5,137 nt of DNA from an uncultured Gammaproteobacteria bacterium. GTDB taxonomy: Bacteria; Pseudomonadota; Gammaproteobacteria; Pseudomonadales; DT-91. The DNA is taken from the NCBI GenBank assembly GCA_929200485.1, contig CAKMZU010000115.1:1-5137 (forward strand), in the 5' to 3' direction. The notes beneath the pieces were generated by a model. That model worked only from the letters and a program-made list of their open reading frames with translations. It did no database searches and was not told the DNA's origin. Positions 1 to 5,137 of this stretch are shown here, piece by piece. The translations under genes and the position numbers were made by a program. Positions within the stretch are counted from its first letter, which is position 1. The number at the start of each line of letters is the position of its first letter.

Positions 1-82
1 ATGCAATTCTAGGCGAATCTATCAGGCGATCATCAAAGCGTTTAAATGTCGTATTCAAAAGTTCTAAACCAAAAAAAAGCAT
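1..82 (-). CDS. truA: Probable TruA (tRNA pseudouridine synthase A), N-terminal fragment, cut by window edge
   Basis: An open frame begins at the ATG at 82-80, six codons after an in-frame TAA, and runs off the left edge after 27 codons. The visible peptide starts MLFFGLELLN and ends RLIDSPRIA, and the next codon begins with T. TruA proteins open their first strand with a sequence like RIALGIEYDG, so the RIA at the edge fits the start of the catalytic domain with a short leader before it. TruA converts U38-U40 of tRNA anticodon arms to pseudouridine; the catalytic Asp would lie outside the window. The main support is position: truA follows fimV in Pseudomonas and usg in E. coli. The start is uncertain. 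The ATG lies in the stem of the fimV terminator and has no clear Shine-Dalgarno sequence. TTG at 58-56 or CTG at 25-23 are alternatives. With so few residues the assignment is an inference. Confidence 0.45.
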   Translation of the reverse strand, partial: MLFFGLELLNTTFKRFDDRLIDSPRIA

Positions 83-96
83 CCAAAGGATGCTTT
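71..96 (-). terminator. Intrinsic terminator after fimV
   Basis: On the minus strand the sequence AAAGCATCC, a TTT loop and GGATGCTTT form a perfect 9-bp stem, 88-96 pairing with 76-84. The core is six pairs, GCATCC with GGATGC, followed by a run of eight T (78-71). The hairpin begins 38 bases after the fimV stop codon. The plus-strand reading has only TTTATAC after the stem, so the orientation is toward decreasing coordinates. It should end most fimV transcripts. Its second arm contains the ATG proposed for truA, so readthrough or a separate start would be needed to express truA. Confidence 0.8.
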
Positions 97-133
97 ATAC
101 AGAAAGAGAAAATGCCTTGCAAATTACAAGAGC

Positions 134-2905
134 CTACACACAACTCTCAAGTAAGGTATTGGCTTCTTCCTTTTGTTCACCTTCGCCTTCTTCGATGACT
201 TCTTTGAGCATGTCTTTCGCACCGTCAAAATCACCCATATCAATATAAGCACGAGCTAAATCGAGCTTAGTGCCAACTTCATCCGTGGTGGCAATGAAAT
301 CAAGGTCAGAATCATTGATATCAATATCCAAATCCGAATCAGTCGCTTCATCAAAGCTCGATTCGTTAGCATCAGTGAACGCATTTTCCGTCAATTTAGC
401 TAACGCATCGATAGACTCATCCAATGATTCATCAGCCAAATCCTCAACTTGCGTATCTGAGTCAATCAATGAATCTTCAATATCAAGAGAGTCCAGAGTG
501 TCAAGCACGTCAAATTCAACAACATCAACCGCTGACTCTTCAAGTTCATTGGCTACCTGAGGCTCACTGTCTATCTCAAGATCATCTAGCTCAAGCATTT
601 CAAACGCATCTGAGTCAGTTGAATCAACTATTTCAGCTGAATCTTCAACGATATCAAGAGCCGAATCCATGTCTGAAGCGTCATCATCTAATTGATCTAG
701 ATCAAACGCTGTTGTTTCTTCGCCCTGAGCATCACCTAAAAGGTCTTCATCAAATGCTAATGTGTTAGATTCTTCTACTTCTTCAACACTCTCTTCTTGG
801 GATTCTTCATTTGATTCAAAACTATCGAATGAGAAATCTTCATCAGCCGATACAGTCGCTTCGTCTAAATCCAATGTGTCTTCTGCTGACGTTTCAATCA
901 GGGCATCTTCAACATCACTTAACCAGTCAGCATGCTCTGATGAGCTTAAAATATCTTTTGCATGCGTAACAACAGGCGCTAAACCTTGAGTGATGGCTGT
1001 TTTATACTGCTCGGTAAAGCCGTCTTGATTACCAGATTCAAGATAGATATTTAGCAATTTATTGCGAAGAGGAACAGTATCGTCATTAGCACCAATGGCA
1101 TTTTCGAGTATAGAAACAGCCTGATCATAACGACCATAAGCAATATAAATATCTGCCTCGCTTAGTGCATCATCGGTTTCTAAAATCACAGGCTCTGATG
1201 CTTCTTCTTCCTGAACTTCCTCAGTTAATTCAGGCTCTGGATTGTCTTGCGCCTCCTCAATAACTTCTTCTTGAACGTGTGCCGCGTCTTCAGATTCATC
1301 AAAATCGTTAAATTCGAAGTTAGTGGCTTCCTCCATCGCTTCACGTTCTTTTTTATTGCGACGCTGAATAGCAAAAGCTGCTGCAAGCGATGCGATAAAC
1401 AACCCAAATAAGCCTAGATGAATAGGGCTAAATTCTTTGAACTTTTCCATTAACGATGATTGATTAGAAGCAACAGATTGAACCTCTGGTGTTTCTTCCA
1501 ATGTTTCAGAAACAGCTTCAGGTGCAGATTCTGCTAGCGGCTCTGGTTGCTCTTCCGTGACTGCTTCTGCAGCATTGATATCATCAGATAACGAACTATC
1601 GGCTATTTCTGTCTCGACCGGTGTCGGTAACACTTCCTCAACAGTAGCTTCTATCATTTCTTCCGTTGCGACACTGGAGTCAGCTTCATTGATGTTTAGT
1701 GTTTCAGTGTCAATTGGCTCAACAACTGCTGCTGCTGTCTCTTCAACGATAGCAACGTCATTCAACGACGGCGCAGTTTCAGTATTTAGTTGCCCTAACT
1801 GCGCTTGCAAATTAGCCAATTCAGCATCTTTCAGCTCAATCAAACGCTCAAGTTGATTAATTTGGTCCGTTAATGATGTGACTTTATCGCTTAATTCAGC
1901 ATTCTCCATTTCGGACGCAGCCAAACTATCGGCGTTAGCACCCCCATTAGCACTTCCACCTTCACCTGCTGAAGGGGTTAGGCTGTCATTCTCTCCGGCA
2001 GAAGTCAGACTCAAATGCCCTTCAGGCAGAGCATCCTGTGATTGATATTCTTCTGATGTGGCTGTGCCATCTAACTGCGCACCACGCCAAACTTTATTTT
2101 GGTTAGAAACAATTTGCGCTGCCTGGTCTGCAGCATAGGCATTGATCTCCTGGGACGTTGGGATTCGGAGAATCGAACCTGCTCTGATTCGATTAATATT
2201 GCCATCCGGAAAAGCATCGGGATTGATTTTTTGCAAAGCCAGCATGGTCTTATTTATAGAGTAGCTATTGTCAGGCCTGACATTTTTCGCAATTTCAAAC
2301 AATGTATCATTGTTTTGTATTCGATAACTCCCATCAGGTGCAACGTTAGGATTTTCTGCACTTTCAGGCGACTCTTGATTATAAGAAAAGGTCTGGACAG
2401 TCTGGGTTGACTGGTAGGTATCATCACTACTTGAAGATGCAGGGCTAACAGCTTGAGAAGGCGATGTTTTAACCGAGCCGCTAATGACAGGGGTAGCACT
2501 TTGATTATAAACAGGGAGATCAACCAATGCCGTATAAGAGCGGACGACTTTACCTGTGGGCCAGCGAACTTCGATCAAAAAGTCTAAAAATGGCTCTTTA
2601 ACGCTTTTTTTCGTAAAGACATTGATTGTCGCATTACCATCACCATCTAAGGTCACATTAAAGCGAAGGTTTGTAAGAAAATAGGTGCGGTCAACACCTG
2701 CCATATCAAAGGTTTTCTGATCGGCTAATCGCACTTTGATCTGGTCAGGATCTAAACTTTCAACGTTAGTGACCTTAATCTCTGCATCCAGCGGTTCATG
2801 CAATGCTGATCGCATGGCCATCTCACCCAAGCCCAGCGCCGCAACAGTGGCACTATTTAATGCAGCAGCACCACCAATAACTATTCCCGCGACTTTTCGA
2901 TACAT
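134..2905 (-). CDS. fimV: FimV, polar hub / type IV pilus assembly regulatory protein
   Basis: FimV is a single-pass inner-membrane protein. In Pseudomonas it supports type IV pilus secretin assembly, twitching, cAMP signalling and polar localisation; HubP of Vibrio is related. Residues 1 to about 24 are a signal peptide. Residues 25-134 are the conserved N-terminal domain, with LGLGEM, EPLDAEI, AGVDRTYFL and FLIEVRWPTG. Residues 192-249 are a LysM domain (YRIQNNDTLFEIA to LRIPT), which binds peptidoglycan. A WRGAQ motif lies at 273-277 and a coiled coil at about 331-375. Residues 495-513 form the membrane helix, followed by RRNKKER, so the C-terminal half is cytoplasmic. A TPR-like unit (EADIYIAYGRYDQA) spans 583-596. 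Residues 651-879 are extremely acidic. Residues 875-923 are the conserved FimV C-terminal motif (DEVGTKLDLARAYIDMGDF), which in Pseudomonas is needed for function. The start at 2905 is preferred: AAAGG lies 8 bases upstream and the signal peptide begins there. An upstream in-frame TTG (2932) would add nine residues but falls in a hairpin. At 923 residues the protein is full length for the family. Confidence 0.95.
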   Translation of the reverse strand: MYRKVAGIVIGGAAALNSATVAALGLGEMAMRSALHEPLDAEIKVTNVESLDPDQIKVRLADQKTFDMAGVDRTYFLTNLRFNVTLDGDGNATINVFTKKSVKEPFLDFLIEVRWPTGKVVRSYTALVDLPVYNQSATPVISGSVKTSPSQAVSPASSSSDDTYQSTQTVQTFSYNQESPESAENPNVAPDGSYRIQNNDTLFEIAKNVRPDNSYSINKTMLALQKINPDAFPDGNINRIRAGSILRIPTSQEINAYAADQAAQIVSNQNKVWRGAQLDGTATSEEYQSQDALPEGHLSLTSAGENDSLTPSAGEGGSANGGANADSLAASEMENAELSDKVTSLTDQINQLERLIELKDAELANLQAQLGQLNTETAPSLNDVAIVEETAAAVVEPIDTETLNINEADSSVATEEMIEATVEEVLPTPVETEIADSSLSDDINAAEAVTEEQPEPLAESAPEAVSETLEETPEVQSVASNQSSLMEKFKEFSPIHLGLFGLFIASLAAAFAIQRRNKKEREAMEEATNFEFNDFDESEDAAHVQEEVIEEAQDNPEPELTEEVQEEEASEPVILETDDALSEADIYIAYGRYDQAVSILENAIGANDDTVPLRNKLLNIYLESGNQDGFTEQYKTAITQGLAPVVTHAKDILSSSEHADWLSDVEDALIETSAEDTLDLDEATVSADEDFSFDSFESNEESQEESVEEVEESNTLAFDEDLLGDAQGEETTAFDLDQLDDDASDMDSALDIVEDSAEIVDSTDSDAFEMLELDDLEIDSEPQVANELEESAVDVVEFDVLDTLDSLDIEDSLIDSDTQVEDLADESLDESIDALAKLTENAFTDANESSFDEATDSDLDIDINDSDLDFIATTDEVGTKLDLARAYIDMGDFDGAKDMLKEVIEEGEGEQKEEANTLLESCV

Positions 2906-2913
2906 ACACCCTA

Positions 2914-2918
2914 CCTTT
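2914..2918 (-). promoter_or_regulatory. fimV ribosome binding site
   Basis: The minus strand reads AAAGG followed by eight bases and then the ATG at 2905-2903, a normal Shine-Dalgarno distance. A TAGGG lies even closer. This site decides in favour of the ATG rather than the TTG at 2932 as the fimV start. Confidence 0.65.
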
Positions 2919-2928
2919 ATTATTCTAA

Positions 2929-2956
2929 GCAAAACCCTGAAGGAAATCCTTTTTGC
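2929..2956 (-). repeat. Hairpin in the fimV leader
   Basis: GCAAAA (2929-2934) is complementary to TTTTGC (2951-2956). Inside it, AGGA (2941-2944) can pair with TCCT (2947-2950), leaving a one-sided bulge of six bases (2935-2940). The structure would form in the fimV 5' untranslated region, ending about 10 bases before the ribosome binding site. It also covers the alternative TTG start at 2932. No long T run follows, so it is not an obvious terminator. Whether it affects translation is unknown. Confidence 0.4.
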
Positions 2957-3043
2957 TTATCTTATTGGTTTTTTAACCTTTATTTTCCCGCAAGAAATAT
3001 TTCCAGGAAGATATTTAAGGATTTGATCTTATTATTATCATTT

Positions 3044-3065
3044 GATCACTTTCTATGCAGTGATC
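3044..3065. repeat. Inverted repeat GATCACT-N8-AGTGATC upstream of fimV
   Basis: GATCACT at 3044-3050 and AGTGATC at 3059-3065 are perfect 7-bp inverted complements separated by eight bases. The whole element spans 22 bp, a typical length for a dimeric regulator operator, and each arm contains a GATC site. It lies about 140-160 bases upstream of the fimV start codon. It could instead form a small RNA hairpin in a transcript reading through from usg. No known operator is recognised; the arms do not match the CRP consensus TGTGA-N6-TCACA. Confidence 0.5.
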
Positions 3066-3068
3066 GTA

Positions 3069-3134
3069 TCGCTGTTTCTTTACATTAACGCCATAAATAT
3101 TCATAAATGATCTTAAAGAGTTAAAAAACAGCGA
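3069..3134. repeat. Nested inverted repeat downstream of usg
   Basis: TCGCTGTTT (3069-3077) and AAACAGCGA (3126-3134) are perfect 9-bp inverted complements. Nested inside them, TTAAC (3085-3089) pairs with GTTAA (3120-3124). The internal loop has seven bases on one side and one on the other. The central 30 bases are AT-rich and contain CATAAAT twice, at 3092-3098 and 3102-3108, with a 10-bp period. The element begins 25 bases after the usg stop codon. It might be a 3'-end-protecting stem in usg mRNA, or two binding half-sites flanking an AT-rich core. Its role is unknown. Confidence 0.45.
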
Positions 3135-3159
3135 CGTCTGATTGTAAGGGACTGGGAAT

Positions 3160-4110
3160 TTAAGATAAAGCCGGATTCAGCAAGATTTCTGATACAGGCA
3201 TCAAAGTTTGATTGACAAGCCACTGGTATCTATCAAAAGTTAGCCAAAAATCCATTCGGTTCTCATCAAAGGGTTGGGTTTTAACTCGAGCAAGAATGAT
3301 ATCTTCATCAATCTCTGACAGGCTTAATTGGGAATAAGCGCGATCATTTTGCTGATAATGTACATTTAATGACTGCCAAGCCGCTTCAAAAGTCTCAATA
3401 TTGACCGTTTGAGAAAAAATCGCATTGACGAGTAACGTTTGCCCATGAAAGACCGGTAACTGCACCGCCTCAACACTCACCTCCTCACAATCAAACCCTG
3501 TACCAAACGCTTCATTTAGTACGGTCATTTGATCTTGCCCCATGGAATCCGCCAAGGGGTACAGATTAAAGGGCAGCTGATGAGGGAAAATATCCTCTTC
3601 AACCGGCTGTGCATTTAGCAATCGTGCGGTTTGTTTAGCAAGGGTCTCAACGCCTGTCTGGCCTAGCCAGTCCGCTGAGTAAAGTACTTTACAATCCAGA
3701 GCTTCAAGCTGTTGATCGCCAAAAACCTGTTTTAATGCAGACACTTCAGGTTCATGAACACCAACCACAGGAGACTCATTAACCCCGCCCTCATAAAGAG
3801 AAGGTGACAAAGGCTTCAGCATTGATGCAAGCCCTACCAGTTGGCAGTCGAGCCGCTTGAGTATCTCAGCATAGGCATCAACCACCCAATGCGACTCTAA
3901 CACCACCATCAAATCCAATGAATCAAGGTCAAATGATTCAATATAAGTAAAACCTTTAGGTCGCCCTTTTACCATGACGGTATCGCCCTGGTCTTGACTG
4001 GCTGTTATTAATTGAATGTCTTCATCTTTGATAGCACTTTGCTCAAATGCTTTGATGTAGGCATCCAGTAACAAGCCAGGCTTAGCTAAAATACCGATGG
4101 TTTTGCTCAT
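3160..4110 (-). CDS. usg: USG-1-like protein, Asd-family paralogue lacking catalytic residues
   Basis: The 316-residue product belongs to the aspartate-semialdehyde dehydrogenase/USG-1 family. It is annotated from weak Asd-like features and position, next to true asd and before fimV, as in Pseudomonas. The N-terminus (KTIGILAKPGLLLDAYIKAF, residues 3-22) sits where Asd has the NADP-binding GxxGxVG loop, but the glycines are not kept. Residues 176-186 (PHQLPFNLYPL) and 216-231 (VQLPVFHGQTLLVNAI) resemble the Asd C-terminal dimerisation domain. The nucleophilic Cys of the Asd motif GGNCTVS is absent: the matching segment is about 112-125 (ESPVVGVHEPEVSA). The Arg and His of the Asd RxGAMRCHS motif are replaced by Leu and Gln in LPVFHGQ. 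Catalysis by the usual mechanism is therefore unlikely, and no function is firmly established for USG-1. The ATG at 4110 is supported by GAGGA five bases upstream. The 54-base gap to asd without a visible terminator suggests cotranscription. Confidence 0.85.
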   Translation of the reverse strand: MSKTIGILAKPGLLLDAYIKAFEQSAIKDEDIQLITASQDQGDTVMVKGRPKGFTYIESFDLDSLDLMVVLESHWVVDAYAEILKRLDCQLVGLASMLKPLSPSLYEGGVNESPVVGVHEPEVSALKQVFGDQQLEALDCKVLYSADWLGQTGVETLAKQTARLLNAQPVEEDIFPHQLPFNLYPLADSMGQDQMTVLNEAFGTGFDCEEVSVEAVQLPVFHGQTLLVNAIFSQTVNIETFEAAWQSLNVHYQQNDRAYSQLSLSEIDEDIILARVKTQPFDENRMDFWLTFDRYQWLVNQTLMPVSEILLNPALS

Positions 4111-4114
4111 TATT

Positions 4115-4119
4115 TCCTC
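4115..4119 (-). promoter_or_regulatory. usg ribosome binding site
   Basis: The minus strand reads GAGGA, five bases, then ATG at 4110-4108. This is a strong Shine-Dalgarno sequence. It fixes the usg start and implies efficient translation from the asd-usg message. Confidence 0.75.
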
Positions 4120-4164
4120 GATTATTCCTAGATTCTGACACCAAAGATTTTGATGGCGAAAATA

Positions 4165-5137
4165 TTAATCCGTAAGAATGTCCAACATACGTCGTAACGG
4201 CTCAGCAGCGCCCCACAATAGCTGGTCACCCACTGTGAATGCATTAAGATATTCACCACCTAACTGCATTTTTCGGAGCCGTCCCACAGGAACAGTTAAA
4301 CTACCCGTCACAGCCGTTGGCGTTAATTCTTTTAACGTCAGATCTCTATCATTTGGCACGACTTTCGCCCAAGGGTTACTCTCACTAATGATGGATTCTA
4401 TATCACTCAGTGGTACATCTTTTTTCAGCTTGATAGTTAGCGCTTGCGAATGGCAACGCATGGCACCAATTCTGACGCAAGTCCCATCAATAGGCACTGG
4501 CGTTTGATTACCCAAAATTTTATTGGTTTCAACCTGACCTTTCCATTCTTCGCGACTCTGGCCGTTGTCCATCATTCTATCAATAAATGGCAACACACTC
4601 CCTGCCAATGGATGACCAAAAGCACTGGTCGGGAAGCTGTCAGCCCGTAAAAGCCCTGCAACCTTATCATCAATTGAAAGAATGGATGAGCGTTCGTCAG
4701 CGAGTTCCTGGTTAACCGTCTCTTTAATCACACCCATTTGTGCGATTAACTCACGCATATTTTTAGCGCCAGCACCACTTGCAGCCTGATAAGTCATGGC
4801 GGTAATCCATTCCACCAGATCTGCCTTAAACAGGCCGCCAATCGCCATAAGCATGAGACTTACGGTGCAATTACCCCCAACAAAATTCTTGACGCCATTA
4901 TTCAGTGATTGCTGAATCAGATCGCCATTAATAGGATCAAGCACAATCACGGCATCGTCGTTCATTCGCAGAGCAGATGCTGCATCAATCCAATAACCAT
5001 CAAAGCCTGCTTCACGAAGTTTAGGGTAAACCGCGTTGGTATAATCCCCCCCTTGGCAAGAGACAATGGCATCAAAGCTTTTTAGCGCTTCAATATCATA
5101 AGCATCCAGAAGTTTTGAAGAACCCTGCCCCATGTCC
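4165..5137 (-). CDS. asd: Aspartate-semialdehyde dehydrogenase, N-terminus cut by window edge
   Basis: Asd reduces aspartyl phosphate to aspartate semialdehyde with NADPH in the cytoplasm. This is the branch point to lysine/diaminopimelate, threonine and methionine. The frame stays open to the right edge, with a GAC codon before the first visible ATG (5133). That ATG is therefore an internal Met, and about 46 N-terminal residues, including the NADP-binding glycine loop, lie outside. Counting from it, [13 protein letters not shown] SCQGGDYTN is at 25-33. The nucleophile is Cys89 in GGNCTVSLM (E. coli Cys135), Gln116 is in TYQAASGAG (Gln162), and Arg221 and His228 are in [13 protein letters not shown] (Arg267, His274). 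SREEWK and ETNKIL, PVGRLRK and the C-terminal [16 protein letters not shown] are all typical of the gammaproteobacterial Asd type of about 370 residues. All visible catalytic residues are intact, so the enzyme should be active. The stop TAA is 54 bases before usg. Confidence 0.97.
   Translation of the reverse strand, partial: DMGQGSSKLLDAYDIEALKSFDAIVSCQGGDYTNAVYPKLREAGFDGYWIDAASALRMNDDAVIVLDPINGDLIQQSLNNGVKNFVGGNCTVSLMLMAIGGLFKADLVEWITAMTYQAASGAGAKNMRELIAQMGVIKETVNQELADERSSILSIDDKVAGLLRADSFPTSAFGHPLAGSVLPFIDRMMDNGQSREEWKGQVETNKILGNQTPVPIDGTCVRIGAMRCHSQALTIKLKKDVPLSDIESIISESNPWAKVVPNDRDLTLKELTPTAVTGSLTVPVGRLRKMQLGGEYLNAFTVGDQLLWGAAEPLRRMLDILTD

Larger units (their letters stand above)
2906..3159. 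other. AT-rich intergenic region between usg and fimV, likely fimV promoter region
   Basis: This is a 254-base gap with no supported gene on either strand. It is clearly AT-richer than the flanking genes and carries several short repeats, listed separately. It also holds a 10-bp palindrome GAAATATTTC (2994-3003). The length, against a 54-base asd-usg gap, suggests that fimV has its own promoter here. The best minus-strand -10-like match is GATAAT (3039-3034, five of six positions). There is no convincing -35 hexamer 16-18 bases upstream of it, so no promoter is called. No convincing terminator follows usg: the T run at 3128-3123 is preceded only by a 3-bp stem. Confidence 0.6.

Noticed and set aside
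2..67. Plus-strand frame ending in TAA at 65-67 that could be the 3' end of a gene from the left.
   Set aside because: The 21 codons show no recognisable motif. The minus-strand frame over the same bases fits the expected truA position and N-terminus, and the terminator here points in the minus direction.
270..989. Plus-strand open frames of 75-114 codons antisense to fimV.
   Set aside because: They are Ser- or Gln/His-rich mirror images of the Asp/Glu/Ser-rich fimV coding strand and have no plausible ribosome binding site or domain. They are shadows.
2990..3004. Sigma-54-like CTGG...TTGC on the minus strand upstream of fimV.
   Set aside because: The GG and GC elements are separated by 11 bases, not the required 10, and the flanking consensus is poor.
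3123..3140. Possible terminator for usg: CAG...CTG followed by a run of T on the minus strand.
   Set aside because: Only three base pairs form before the T run, which is far too weak for an intrinsic terminator.
4178..4650. Plus-strand open frames of 109 and 68 codons antisense to asd.
   Set aside because: They overlap strongly conserved asd codons, lack recognisable motifs and are explained as shadows of asd.

Overview
The window is a stretch of chromosomal core genes from a gammaproteobacterium. All recognised genes lie on the minus strand. Reading right to left in transcription order they are asd (5' end cut by the window edge), usg (an Asd-like paralogue), fimV, and probably the first codons of truA. 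This order matches the Pseudomonas-type cluster leuB-asd-(asd-like)-fimV-truA-trpF. The usg/truA neighbourhood is also known from Escherichia coli. The base composition is moderately AT-rich, unlike Pseudomonas. The protein sequences fit a marine or Methylophaga/Thiotrichales-like gammaproteobacterium, but the genus is a guess.

Region by region. Positions 1-82 hold the likely truA start. Its only ATG lies inside the intrinsic terminator that follows fimV (71-96). Positions 134-2905 are fimV, a 923-residue single-pass inner-membrane protein. It has a signal peptide, the conserved FimV N-terminal region, a periplasmic LysM domain, a coiled coil, one membrane segment, a very acidic cytoplasmic part and the conserved C-terminal TPR-like FimV motif. 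Positions 2906-3159 are an AT-rich 254-base intergenic region. It is dense in small inverted and direct repeats, has four GATC sites in 88 bases, and probably carries the fimV promoter. Positions 3160-4110 are usg. Its product resembles aspartate-semialdehyde dehydrogenase in overall fold signature but shows none of the catalytic residues. Positions 4165-5137 are asd, missing about the first 46 residues.

How the genes relate. Asd makes aspartate semialdehyde for lysine/diaminopimelate, threonine and methionine synthesis. usg follows it closely (54 bases, strong ribosome binding site) and is probably cotranscribed. FimV is a polar hub that organises type IV pili, twitching and polar signalling. 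TruA makes pseudouridine in the tRNA anticodon arm. Apart from the asd/usg paralogy, the linkage looks like conserved synteny rather than one pathway.

No mobile element, CRISPR array, RNA gene or clearly new system is visible. The points most worth checking are the terminator/start overlap at fimV-truA, the repeat-rich fimV leader, the catalytically empty Usg, and the long stretches of FimV almost free of basic residues.
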